Positions 35,201 through 42,974 of a stretch of 64,000 bases of DNA are shown piece after piece. The first letter of the stretch is position 1, and every line of letters begins with the position of its first letter. This DNA comes from Crocinitomicaceae bacterium (lineage in GTDB: Bacteria; Bacteroidota; Bacteroidia; Flavobacteriales_D; Crocinitomicaceae): contig JADJEU010000003.1 in the NCBI GenBank assembly GCA_016709005.1, positions 62,001 to 126,000 on the forward strand, given 5' to 3'. The notes under the pieces are model-generated. The model was not told the origin of the DNA. It saw only the letters and a program-made list of their open reading frames with translations, and ran no database searches. A program made the position numbers and the translations under genes.

Positions 35201-35748
35201 ATTTCACCTGCAACAATTGAAGCTGCTGAAATTTCTGTTGCGGTCCATAAAATTTGTGAATGTTGTGTTGCATTGGATGCACCAAATGGATAGGGTGTTG
35301 TTCCTGTCCCGCTTCCGATTGCATGATCATTGTCTACCTCTGAACTGTAAGTGATAAATTTTTGATAGTTCTGATGATAGTCGTAATACGCATTATTTAC
35401 ATACGGAATAGAAACCGGACTTTCACCATTTACCAGATAGTGTGCTGAATTCACCGCAACACTATCAAACTGACCTGTGTGATCCCAGATTTGTGAATAG
35501 GTAAGATAATCCCACTCACCACAATTGTAGCTATCCCAGGTTGTCAAGGCATCACATTTTAAATTGTAATACATCAACACTTTTTCAAATTCCATTCCCT
35601 GCAACTCTGGTGGAAAACTAAAAATGGCACGACGGGTTGTAATTGAATCGTAGGTAAAAGTTTGTACCGTAATTGTGTCTTGACTTTTTGCAGTAGAGGT
35701 CACCAAAACAAAAAGAACAAAAAGCGGAACAAGTTTTAGAAATTTCAT
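32263..35748 (-). CDS. PNGase F-like secreted glycosidase with LamG insert and T9SS sorting domain
   Basis: PNGase F removes N-glycans from asparagine. After a signal peptide (residues 1-22) the N-terminal jelly roll has CGEWDYLTYSQIWDHTG near residue 76, equivalent to the CDEWD stretch of PNGase F that holds its catalytic Asp. A concanavalin/LamG-like insert covers about 290-470 (GEWADVNLTNYDFQDQLTIT, QWHYWAFTKNATDGTMEIYR). The PNGase core resumes at GRYITPYGIGFDLG near 614, ITGHGHNGSNNCCEWGN near 711 and YAREGWCPGDKVTDYEFD near 767. The C-terminus is a type A sorting domain (VYPNPNQGDFSLVLD). 1161 residues, intact. Activity on glycans is inferred. Confidence 0.85.
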   Translation of the reverse strand: MKFLKLVPLFVLFVLVTSTAKSQDTITVQTFTYDSITTRRAIFSFPPELQGMEFEKVLMYYNLKCDALTTWDSYNCGEWDYLTYSQIWDHTGQFDSVAVNSAHYLVNGESPVSIPYVNNAYYDYHQNYQKFITYSSEVDNDHAIGSGTGTTPYPFGASNATQHSQILWTATEISAASIVAGEISKLRFDLSANGSSMGHLIIKMKHTSATDLIAFDETGWTKVYDMNTSFTATGIQTINLTYPFNYDGTSSILMDISFENQVSGGMNTELNASVTSNNSVVYTNERLGYLNIEAGEWADVNLTNYDFQDQLTITFWANGDPNFLPANTSIMETYDSLDNRIMNIHFPWSNGSIYWDEGTGAGYDRIEKAAATIDYEDQWHYWAFTKNATDGTMEIYRDGILWHSGTGKNLEAGIVNKFRIGNSASGTNFWAGKIDEFTVWNTEISATEIANWMNQKITPAHPNYANLVLYYDFDNDASVLDKSGNNHHAMTTEPGMIQHNDNAQTGLTISTLRPNIIFVQGTYTSQLDSVLVLDSTLVSPIDILEYQVDGRKFTIASIQNKWAQGYSYLYNHLGVKIDSTFHAANATLTNSILTYYEEPYEIIIPFEIGRYITPYGIGFDLGPNGFTYVYDVTDYQSLLMDDVDFGAHNTQELIDVKFVFVVGTPPRDVLGVEQLWDGLQSYSYSGLDNDINLSAQTVNLDPAGDMYKLRTRITGHGHNGSNNCCEWGNGAGREHEILIDGTSRFLWEIWQDTECGDNPNIGQGGTWPYAREGWCPGDKVTDYEFDITPFVTSGATTSIDYDIEDVPVSDPAQGNGNYVMSMHLITYGAPNFSLDAAIVDVLNPNDWKYYSKFNPTCQNPRIIIRNTGSTTLTSAEINVWVGEFDNVVTYHWTGNLEFLEEEMIEIPVEPEWWYDYQGMTTFSARIYKANGQFDEYSNNDVYTVSFEPTATISDPFYIWFKTNNKSIENDLMLKDQDGNIIFSRTTLTNTTEYKDTMYLDPGCYTLEITDTDHDGISFWYSAIPVSDGGEGETSGFLRLRKVGGSTIYTFDPDFGHYSKFSFTVGYSLSVDDATSVAPAFTVYPNPNQGDFSLVLDHFTGDQIEITVYNELGALVYLETISENNPEGYLEKNISLTDVPPGMYLVRVVSDNAIHTERIIIN

Positions 35749-35852
35749 GGTAAGAATATTTGCAACTAAAGATATCGAAAAAATATCGGCACCTCAGATT
35801 TACAATCTTCTACACTTGGAATCTTAACTCGATTGAGGAGGATTTAATCCAC

Positions 35853-36236
35853 TTACTTTTGAAAGCGGATTAGCTGTATCATAAATACAACCCACGCAAG
35901 AATCATCAGCAGTCCTCCAATCGGCACCAGATAAACTAAAGGTTTTAGAACGGGAACTTGTTCATGAAAACAATAGAGATAAATACAGCCTGAAAAGAGT
36001 TTAACGCCTGCAATGGTTAACCAGGTAAACCAACGAAGGCTAAAAACAAATTTATCTTTGATGGCGCCTAAAATGAGAAGAGAAAATCCTGCATAAAATT
36101 GATAGCGCACACCTTTTTCAAAACTTTCAATCAAATCTGCAGATAAAATTGATTCCAATCCATGCGCTGCCATTGCACCTAAAATAATTGCAGTACAAAT
36201 TGTAAAAGCGGCAATAATCAGAATTGGTTTTGACAT
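35853..36236 (-). CDS. DUF423 family membrane protein
   Basis: Four transmembrane helices in 127 residues and the family hallmark near the start, TAIILGAMAAHGLESIL, followed by FEKGVRYQFYAGFSLLIL and KLFSGCIYLYCF. These identify a DUF423 (YgdD-type) protein of normal size. Its biochemical role is not known. The 36237-36468 gap behind it has only short common words (TCACAAAGAG-type repeats) and a terminator for the next gene. Confidence 0.9.
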   Translation of the reverse strand: MSKPILIIAAFTICTAIILGAMAAHGLESILSADLIESFEKGVRYQFYAGFSLLILGAIKDKFVFSLRWFTWLTIAGVKLFSGCIYLYCFHEQVPVLKPLVYLVPIGGLLMILAWVVFMIQLIRFQK

Positions 36237-36410
36237 GAATCAAAGGTAGATTTTTTATCTCATTGAAATAAAGAAAATGTAATTCCAAGGAGTAAATTAA
36301 TTTATGCAAAGGTACCTTTGTGTAACTTCTTTTACTTTGTGCAACTTGGTGTAATAGCTATGTCACAGAGCTCACAAAGAATCTCAAAGGTTCACAAAGA
36401 GAATGATTCT

Positions 36411-36442
36411 AAAAAAAAACGTCCCGACAAGGTCGAGACGTT
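36411..36442 (-). terminator. Intrinsic terminator of the DUF4476 gene
   Basis: On the minus strand AACGTCTCGAC pairs with GTCGGGACGTT (36418-36428 and 36432-36442, one mismatch) around a three-base loop, followed by a T run given by the A run at 36411-36419. Confidence 0.85.
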
Positions 36443-36468
36443 TTAATGGGGTTAGTTATGAGTTTCTT

Positions 36469-37779
36469 TTATTTTGAGTTGATGTATTTTTCCAATTCTT
36501 CTTTGTCTGAACTGAAAGAAAATACTTCCATCAACTGAAAGTAATCTGATTTGTTTGAGCAGTTGTCATAAGCAGCTTTTGCAAAGGTTAACTGATCTGC
36601 AGGGAAAGAGAACATTTCCATAATTTCACGAATCTGGGCAACGCTCATACATTTATTTTTTGACGCCATGTTTGCAACACGTAATTGATCTTCAGGAAAT
36701 GATTCAGCATCAATTGCTTTTTTCATTGCTGCAAAATCTCCATCAGTCATTGCGCAATTTCCATAATTGTAGTTTGTTGTTCCAGTGCTGGTGTTTCCAG
36801 TTGTGCCTGAATTTGTAGTAGTTGTAGTAGTACCTGTTGTTCCAGTTGTTCCATTTCCGGTTGTGTTAATGGTAACGGTCATATCAGGATCTGCATACAT
36901 GTTAGTTCCACCAGTTGTTGTTGTCGTCGTTGTTGTCGTCGTTTCTTCATAATAAGTTGTCGTACCGTTTCCACCAGTTGTTGTAGAAGAGTTTGATTGT
37001 GTTGTGGTAGTGGTTCCAGTTCCGCCAACAGTTGTTGATGTGTTCATTGTTTCTGTTGTCGTTCCTGTTCCTGTTGTGTTCATGTTAATACCCATGCCTG
37101 TTTCAGAAACATTGATATTAATATTAACACCTTCAGTTGTTCCTGTACCTGTTCCCGTTGTTCCAACGGTGGTAGTCGTTGTTGTAGTACCTGTCGATCC
37201 GGTTGTACCAGTTGTTCCAACATTTGTCGTTACGCCTGTTGTTCCAGTTGTCCCTGTAGTTCCAACAGTGGTGGTGGTTCCTGTTGTTCCTACAGTTGTA
37301 GTTGTACCTGTAGTTCCAACGGTTCCAGTAGTGCCTGTTGTTCCAACAGTTGTAGTTGTGCCAGTTGTTCCTGTATTTGTTGAAGTTGTTGTTCCGGTTT
37401 GTGTGCCGGTAGGCGAATAAACGATTACCGTTTGTCCGCTGGTTGATGGAGCACTTACTAAAGGTGTTTCAGAAAAATAACGCAATTTGTATTTTCCTTT
37501 TTTACCCGTAATCTGATAGGTGATAAGCGTATCCATTTTTACCGGAATGTTTTTTTCCAGTTCAAAGCTGTTGTTGCCAGAGATGATTTTGCAACCGTAC
37601 CATGGACTGTTTAATCCTGTAACTTTTACATTGGTTTCGGCTTGCTGATTTTGTCTGACGCCGTTCAGAACCACATAAAATTTTTCGCCGGTGTTGGAGT
37701 AGAATACTACTTCGCCGGTTTTTTGAGAGATTGCGTTAATCCCAGTTGCAATTAATAAAAGGAGTAATAAATTCTTCAT
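36469..37779 (-). CDS. DUF4476 protein with a long Thr/Gly low-complexity region
   Basis: A secreted protein of 436 residues. Signal peptide (MKNLLLLLLIATGINAISQ), a small beta domain up to about residue 105 (GEVVFYSNTGEKFYVVLNGV), then about 220 residues made almost only of Thr and Gly with some Val, Ser and Asn (GTTGTTTTVGTTG units), and a C-terminal DUF4476 domain (MTDGDFAAMKKAIDAESFPE, QIREIMEMFSFPADQLTFAK). The repeat region uses many synonymous codons, so it is not a simple recent nucleotide expansion. It may act as an extended, possibly O-glycosylated linker; that is inference. Confidence 0.88.
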   Translation of the reverse strand: MKNLLLLLLIATGINAISQKTGEVVFYSNTGEKFYVVLNGVRQNQQAETNVKVTGLNSPWYGCKIISGNNSFELEKNIPVKMDTLITYQITGKKGKYKLRYFSETPLVSAPSTSGQTVIVYSPTGTQTGTTTSTNTGTTGTTTTVGTTGTTGTVGTTGTTTTVGTTGTTTTVGTTGTTGTTGVTTNVGTTGTTGSTGTTTTTTTVGTTGTGTGTTEGVNININVSETGMGINMNTTGTGTTTETMNTSTTVGGTGTTTTTQSNSSTTTGGNGTTTYYEETTTTTTTTTTGGTNMYADPDMTVTINTTGNGTTGTTGTTTTTTNSGTTGNTSTGTTNYNYGNCAMTDGDFAAMKKAIDAESFPEDQLRVANMASKNKCMSVAQIREIMEMFSFPADQLTFAKAAYDNCSNKSDYFQLMEVFSFSSDKEELEKYINSK

Positions 37780-37841
37780 AGTGTATCGATTTAAATATTG
37801 TTTCGTGTTCTGCTTGGCAACCTTTGTGCCAATATTTTTAA

Positions 37842-39500
37842 TTAAGAAATATTTAACAGATTCTCTGCGTTAGCTCGTGCGGCATCGGTTACTTTTTCTC
37901 CACTGATCATTTTGGCAAGTTCTGTAATCCGATCTTTTTTACTGAGTTTTTTAACCAGGGTGATTGTCTTATTGCTTTGAATTTCTTTGGCAACATGTAA
38001 ATGTACCTTACCTCGTGCAGCAACTTGCGGAAGATGCGTAATGACAATGATCTGGATGTTTTTGCCCATGCGTACAAATTCCGTCGCCATTTTAGATGCA
38101 ACTTCACCTGAAACTCCCGTATCAATTTCATCAAATACCAATGAAGGAAGATTTTTGGTTTCAGAAAGAGTAGAAAGGATAGCCAACATCAATCGGGACA
38201 ATTCACCGCCCGACGCAATTTTCTTCAAAGGTAAAAACTGCCCCCCGCGATTGGTCTTGAACAAAAAATCAATTCCGTCAAGTCCATGCGGACCAATTTC
38301 TTTTTGTTCACTCAGTTCAATTTGCAACTCAGCATCCGGCATCGATAAATTTATCAGAATTGCGCGTATTGTTTTTTCCAATGCCGCTGATTCTATTTTT
38401 CGTTTTGCAGAAAGTTTGGACGCTTCTTTTCTTAATTCATCATGAAGTTTTCCAATTTCTTTTTCAGTTTGAATCACTGCATTTTCTACAGATTCTATTT
38501 CTGTCAATTCATGTTCAAGCTTTTGCTGAATTTCAATTAAAGCCTCAACGCTTTGCACATTGTGCTTGTAAGAAAGTGAGTTGTATAAATCAATTTTATC
38601 TTTAATCAGTTGTGAATCTTCCTGACTGAAATCAAGCGTTTCTGTTTTCGATCGCAAGTCATTATCAATATCTGAAAGTTCAATCTGAACACTTTTTAAG
38701 CGACTTTGTAAATCTGAAAAAGTCGCATCGAGTTCTTTTAATTCATCTAGCAGGTGAACCAAGTTCCGAAGCAAGGATACTGGGTTTTTTTCTTCCAGAT
38801 CAAGAATCGAAATTGTATTTTTTAAAGTATCCGAAATTTTTTCGGCGTTTTGAATGCGTGAAAATTGACTTTGAATTTTTGCCAGATCTATCTTCTCTAG
38901 TTTTGCTTCAATGAGTTCATTTAACAAGAATGATTTGTAGTCACGTTCTTTTCTGTTTCTTGCCTCAGTGTCTTTTAAGATCTCCAATTGATTTAAAAGC
39001 TCACGGTATGTTTTATATTTTTTGCGATAATCAGCAATGTCGTTTTGAATTCCTGCAAAATAATCCAGTACATCAAATTGAAAACTTGTATCAAAAAGTG
39101 AAAGCGTTTCGTGTTGTGAATGGACTGAAATTAATTTTTCACCCAATTCTTTTAGTGTCTGTAATTGTACCGGTGAATCATTTATAAAACAGCGTGATTT
39201 GCCAGCGCTCGTAAATTCGCGGCGAATAATACACTGTGCATCATAATCCAATTCGTGTGCGTGAAAGAAAGATTCGAGTTTCAGTTTTGAAAGATCGAAC
39301 GTTGCTTCCAGAAAGCATTTGTTTTCGGACTGTTTCAGTACCCCTGAATCAGAACGTTCACCTAAAAGTAAGTTGAGTGCTTTGAGTAATATTGATTTTC
39401 CAGCGCCCGTTTCACCTGTTATTACGGTGAAACCTTTTTCAAATGTCAGATCGACATTTTCAATCAACGCATAATTAGAAACTTCCAGCCGGCATAACAT
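37842..39500 (-). CDS. recN: DNA repair protein RecN
   Basis: RecN is an SMC-like ATPase acting early in double-strand break repair. Walker A is GETGAGKS at 29-36, a central coiled coil spans roughly residues 150-380, and the C-terminal half has the signature region SGGELSRLMLAILS near 430 and Walker B LPSLVFDEIDTGVSGEVA near 456, then IQIIVITHLPQVAARG. 552 residues is normal. It is last in the bamD-rpoZ-coaBC-porD-recN unit; only 4 bases separate it from porD. Confidence 0.97.
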   Translation of the reverse strand: MLCRLEVSNYALIENVDLTFEKGFTVITGETGAGKSILLKALNLLLGERSDSGVLKQSENKCFLEATFDLSKLKLESFFHAHELDYDAQCIIRREFTSAGKSRCFINDSPVQLQTLKELGEKLISVHSQHETLSLFDTSFQFDVLDYFAGIQNDIADYRKKYKTYRELLNQLEILKDTEARNRKERDYKSFLLNELIEAKLEKIDLAKIQSQFSRIQNAEKISDTLKNTISILDLEEKNPVSLLRNLVHLLDELKELDATFSDLQSRLKSVQIELSDIDNDLRSKTETLDFSQEDSQLIKDKIDLYNSLSYKHNVQSVEALIEIQQKLEHELTEIESVENAVIQTEKEIGKLHDELRKEASKLSAKRKIESAALEKTIRAILINLSMPDAELQIELSEQKEIGPHGLDGIDFLFKTNRGGQFLPLKKIASGGELSRLMLAILSTLSETKNLPSLVFDEIDTGVSGEVASKMATEFVRMGKNIQIIVITHLPQVAARGKVHLHVAKEIQSNKTITLVKKLSKKDRITELAKMISGEKVTDAARANAENLLNIS

Positions 39501-39504
39501 GCCA

Positions 39505-40410
39505 CTAATTTAGTATTTCCTGATATTTTGAGGAATTAGTTGGGTCTAATTTTTTCAGAACATTGATAGCCGCGTTTTTTTCCGTGATCTCAGCCTGAGA
39601 GAAAAGATTTACCAGTTCATCACTTTTGCTGGTTAAGAATATTTGAAGATTTAATGAGCCCGGTCTTGCGCGTTGTACTTTATCCAATAACTGTAAGCTT
39701 TCAAGCACGGCTTTGCGGCCGCCAACCATGTCGTCATACATGATGTCAAAACCTAATCTATGATAGTTGTAATAAGTGATTCTTATAGGTTCAAAAACAG
39801 ATTGAATGGCATTATCAACCATCCAGTAGCGGTTGTTTTTCTTTCCCGCCGAAGCTGACCAACCCGGATCGCCTGAATTTTTTGCATTGGCTGAAATAGT
39901 CTGAGCCTTGTTGAAATATTTTGTTCCGCCTTTCAATTCAAAGCTATCATAGTCATACGCAATAATCATATAAGCATAGAATGCAAGAATAGAAGACAGG
40001 TTGTCACGGTATTGATCGATCGAAAAAAGAATGGCTGTATTTCTAAGATAATTAAAGGAGATATCCTGATCTTCAAAATTGAAAAGAACAGTGTTGTATC
40101 CAGAATTATAAACCGGACGAGATGATTGAATTTGCATTTTCCCGTTGAAAGTGCTTTGCGATGGCATTTCACTTATGGTGATCATCAGGTTGCAATTGAT
40201 TCTTTCTTCGATTTCAAAAACATCCGTTGTCCATCGTGTATTATTCATGAAGTCATAAATTGAAGCTTCAAGTTCAGTCATGATCTCTTTTTCAACAGGA
40301 CCTACCTGAAGTCCGGGTGCTGCCTGAACAGTTATTTGGCAGTTCAGTTCCTGCGAAAAAAGGTTTCCTGCAAAAAGCACAACGATTAAAAGACTGAAGA
40401 TTCTTTTCAT
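39505..40410 (-). CDS. porD: PorD / DUF4835 family T9SS-associated protein
   Basis: DUF4835 proteins include PorD, annotated with type IX secretion. The protein has a signal peptide (MKRIFSLLIVVLFAGNLFSQ) and the family opening ELNCQITVQAAPGLQV, then FMNNTRWTTDVFEIEERINC, SSRPVYNSGYNTVLFNFEDQ and ILAFYAYMIIAYDYDSF. 301 residues matches the family. It overlaps the coaBC stop by 4 bases, so translation is probably coupled. The T9SS role comes from family annotation and is less secure than for the Gld proteins. Confidence 0.88.
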   Translation of the reverse strand: MKRIFSLLIVVLFAGNLFSQELNCQITVQAAPGLQVGPVEKEIMTELEASIYDFMNNTRWTTDVFEIEERINCNLMITISEMPSQSTFNGKMQIQSSRPVYNSGYNTVLFNFEDQDISFNYLRNTAILFSIDQYRDNLSSILAFYAYMIIAYDYDSFELKGGTKYFNKAQTISANAKNSGDPGWSASAGKKNNRYWMVDNAIQSVFEPIRITYYNYHRLGFDIMYDDMVGGRKAVLESLQLLDKVQRARPGSLNLQIFLTSKSDELVNLFSQAEITEKNAAINVLKKLDPTNSSKYQEILN

Positions 40411-41618
40411 GGCAAATCAAATTCAATTTGGTCCAAAAGGTTGTTCATCAAAACAACTTTCTGATCTAACTCAAAACTAGTTATTTTATTGTTTGGTTTG
40501 ATGAAAGATACTTTATTGGTATCGTGTCCAAAACCAGCCCCACTATCTCTGAGCGAGTTTAAAACCAACAGGTCTAAATTTTTATTGATCAATTTTTTTT
40601 TGCCATTCTCCAGTTCATTTTCAGTTTCAAGCGCAAAACCTACCAGATATTGATTGCGTTTATTTTGTCCGGCCCATTTTAAGATGTCAGGGTTTTTGAC
40701 TAGGTTTAATTGAAGTGATTCGTCTTTCTTTTTGATTTTTTCCGGTGCACTTTGTTCCGGTCTGTAATCCGCAACAGCCGCTGAAAATATTCCTACTTCA
40801 GCTGCTTCCCAGTTTTTTTGAACTGCCTCCATCATCTCATTCGCTGAGGTAACCGACACGACATTAACTTTTGGATTTTTGGTACGTTGATGGGTTGGCC
40901 CAGTCACCAGTGTTACAATAGCTCCCCGGTCTGCACAGGCATCTGCCAGAATAACACCCGTTTTTCCACTGGAATGATTTCCAATAAAACGAACCGGATC
41001 AATTGCTTCATAAGTAGGGCCGCCGGTGATGATTATTTTTTTACCTCTGAGTTTAGAGGGCTTGTTGAAATGCTCATCAATTAAAGCTGCAATGACTTCA
41101 GGTTCTTCCATTCGTCCTTTGCCTTCTAATCCGCTGGCTAATTCGCCAGATTGGGGTTCAATGACGTGAATATTTTTGGAGCGCAGTTTTGTAAGATTTT
41201 CTTGAGTTGAGAAATGTTGAAACATATCCAGATCCATGGCCGGTGCAATCCAGACCGGACATTTTGAACTCAAATAAACAGCCATTAAAAGATTGTCGCA
41301 TGTGCCCGATACCATTTTGGAAAGCGTGTTTGCAGATGCCGGAGCAATAATGAATAAATCACCCCATAGCCCAAGTTCAACATGATTTTCCCACTCCCCT
41401 TCAAAACCATTCTGGTCTGATTTTTTCAGAAAATCAACCGCAACGGAATTTTTACTCAGCGTAGCTAGAGTAAGCGGCGTGATAAATTCTTTGGCAGAAT
41501 CGGTCATCACAACACGAACCTGAGCGCCAAGCTTAATCAATTCACGAACTAAAAGTGCAGATTTATAGGCAGCTATGCTACCGGTAACACCAACCAGGAT
41601 TTTTTTTCCTGTCAGCAT
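40407..41618 (-). CDS. coaBC: Bifunctional phosphopantothenoylcysteine decarboxylase/synthetase CoaBC
   Basis: CoaBC makes 4'-phosphopantetheine in coenzyme A synthesis. The N-terminal flavoprotein (CoaC) domain shows KKILVGVTGSIAAYKSALLV, the substrate histidine region WENHVELG, PASANTLSKM and APAMDLDMF. The C-terminal synthetase (CoaB) domain begins KKIIITGGPTYEAIDPVRFI and has NHSSGKTG, AAVADYRPE and the KNPDIL loop. 403 residues is normal. It lies 6 bases after rpoZ and overlaps porD by 4 bases. Confidence 0.97.
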   Translation of the reverse strand: MLTGKKILVGVTGSIAAYKSALLVRELIKLGAQVRVVMTDSAKEFITPLTLATLSKNSVAVDFLKKSDQNGFEGEWENHVELGLWGDLFIIAPASANTLSKMVSGTCDNLLMAVYLSSKCPVWIAPAMDLDMFQHFSTQENLTKLRSKNIHVIEPQSGELASGLEGKGRMEEPEVIAALIDEHFNKPSKLRGKKIIITGGPTYEAIDPVRFIGNHSSGKTGVILADACADRGAIVTLVTGPTHQRTKNPKVNVVSVTSANEMMEAVQKNWEAAEVGIFSAAVADYRPEQSAPEKIKKKDESLQLNLVKNPDILKWAGQNKRNQYLVGFALETENELENGKKKLINKNLDLLVLNSLRDSGAGFGHDTNKVSFIKPNNKITSFELDQKVVLMNNLLDQIEFDLP

Positions 41619-41624
41619 ATGGTC

Positions 41625-41969
41625 TTATTTATCCCCTGAAGCAGCGCTTTCAGAAGCGTCTCTTACGTAAACTTTATCTTCAAGATATTCCTGAATCGCA
41701 ATAGATACAGGCTTTGGAAGGCTTTCGTAGAATTTTGAAATCTCAATTTGCTCACGATTTTCAAAGATCTCTTCCAGATTATCTGTGGTAGAAGCAAATT
41801 CAGCCAATTTTTTAGTGAGTTCTTCACGCATTTCAGCACTGATCTGATTACTTCTTTTTGCAATAGCATTAAGTGATTTATAAATATTACCAGTTTTACC
41901 AGCGATATCTTCCAAATCTCTTGTTACTGTTGTTCTTTCAGCACTTGTATTTTTGTAGTTCAGACTCAT
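41625..41969 (-). CDS. rpoZ: RNA polymerase omega subunit (RpoZ/Rpb6-like)
   Basis: Small, divergent omega subunit of Bacteroidota type, about 114 residues. The conserved RNA polymerase contact region is TGNIYKSLNAIAKRSNQISA. The open frame extends to 42011, but the start MSLNYKNTSAERTTV at 41969 is preferred: it clears the bamD stop at 41980 by 10 bases and matches the usual N-terminus. Position between bamD and coaBC is the standard Bacteroidota gene order and supports the call. Confidence 0.88.
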   Translation of the reverse strand: MSLNYKNTSAERTTVTRDLEDIAGKTGNIYKSLNAIAKRSNQISAEMREELTKKLAEFASTTDNLEEIFENREQIEISKFYESLPKPVSIAIQEYLEDKVYVRDASESAASGDK

Positions 41970-41979
41970 AATTTTTACT

Positions 41980-42804
41980 TTATTGACTCGATTTTTCTGA
42001 GAAGGATTCAATTTCTTTTTCTGTTTTTACCTTGATTAGCTCAAGTTCTTTCAGCTTCTCCGACTCAGGAAATTCGGCTGCAAATTTACGATAACTTTTC
42101 AATGTTTCATTCAATCGCTCTAATTTTTTAGTGCTGATGCTATTCATGGCCAGATTGTAATTGCTCATTACCAGCAAATAAAGGATTTCTTCTTTGTATA
42201 CAGATTCAGGAAATTTCTCCAGGGTAGAGTTCAAAGCTACTACCGCTGCTTTATAGTTTTCGGTTTTGTAATAGAGTTTTGCGTATTCAAATTGTTTCAT
42301 TTCAAGTTTTGCACGCAAGTCGTCCATAATCACATTGCATGTGTCTACTAACTTGCTGTTTGGGAACATGTCAATGAAAACCTGAATTCCGTCAAGCGCA
42401 TTGTAGGTCTCAGTCTGATCAAGACTGTATTCTGGCGAGTTTTGAACCGAGCACATAGCAGAAAGAAACAAAGCTTCTTCACAATAAACGCTCCGTGGGT
42501 ATTGTCTTACAAATCTGCCAAAATAATAACCGGCCAGATAATAATCTTCCATCTTATAATTGGCCATACAATAATAGAAGTAGAGCTTTTCACCTTCTGG
42601 AGTCAATTTGTAATGCGGAATCACCTCCTCTAACAGAACAATCGCTTTTATATAGTCACCGGCTTCATAATAAGCGAGACCTTTGTTTTTTTTGAGTTCG
42701 TTGTCATTGCTCTTAAGCACCTTGTTGTATTCAGAGCACGAAGTGAATACTGTGAATATCAGCGTTAAAAGCAAGAATTGAACAAGTGAAGCGGTTTTTT
42801 TCAT
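41980..42804 (-). CDS. bamD: Outer-membrane assembly factor BamD
   Basis: BamD is the essential lipoprotein of the BAM complex that inserts outer-membrane barrels. The signal ends in a lipobox (FTSCSEYNKVLKS, Cys at about 23), followed by TPR-like helical pairs: GLAYYEAGDYIKAIVLLEEV, YFYYCMANYKMEDYYLAGYY, FVRQYPRSVYCEEALFLSAM and AVVALNSTLEKFPESVYKEE. 274 residues is the family length. First gene of the operon; a TATCTTTG box on the minus strand (42821-42828) lies 17 bases upstream. Confidence 0.95.
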   Translation of the reverse strand: MKKTASLVQFLLLTLIFTVFTSCSEYNKVLKSNDNELKKNKGLAYYEAGDYIKAIVLLEEVIPHYKLTPEGEKLYFYYCMANYKMEDYYLAGYYFGRFVRQYPRSVYCEEALFLSAMCSVQNSPEYSLDQTETYNALDGIQVFIDMFPNSKLVDTCNVIMDDLRAKLEMKQFEYAKLYYKTENYKAAVVALNSTLEKFPESVYKEEILYLLVMSNYNLAMNSISTKKLERLNETLKSYRKFAAEFPESEKLKELELIKVKTEKEIESFSEKSSQ

Positions 42805-42820
42805 AAAATCTTACGACGGA

Positions 42821-42828
42821 CAAAGATA
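42821..42828 (-). promoter_or_regulatory. Candidate -7 box for the bamD operon
   Basis: Minus-strand TATCTTTG, a perfect TAnnTTTG match, 17 bases before the bamD start. A TTTG (42852-42855 complement) lies 23 bases upstream, slightly far for a -33 element. Confidence 0.45.
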
Positions 42829-42974
42829 AGCCTTGATTTGTTAAAATTTGACAAATTCAAAATTAGCAGAACGGTAAAATGTGGATAAAATTTCATCACT
42901 TCAGCATTAAATCCCGATTTTCATAATAATTTCGCATATTAGAACCATGCCCTATGCTGGTTAAAATTTAAATT

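Noticed and set aside
37004..37420. 138-codon plus-strand frame rich in Val and Pro
   Set aside because: It is the antisense shadow of the Thr/Gly repeat tract of the DUF4476 gene.
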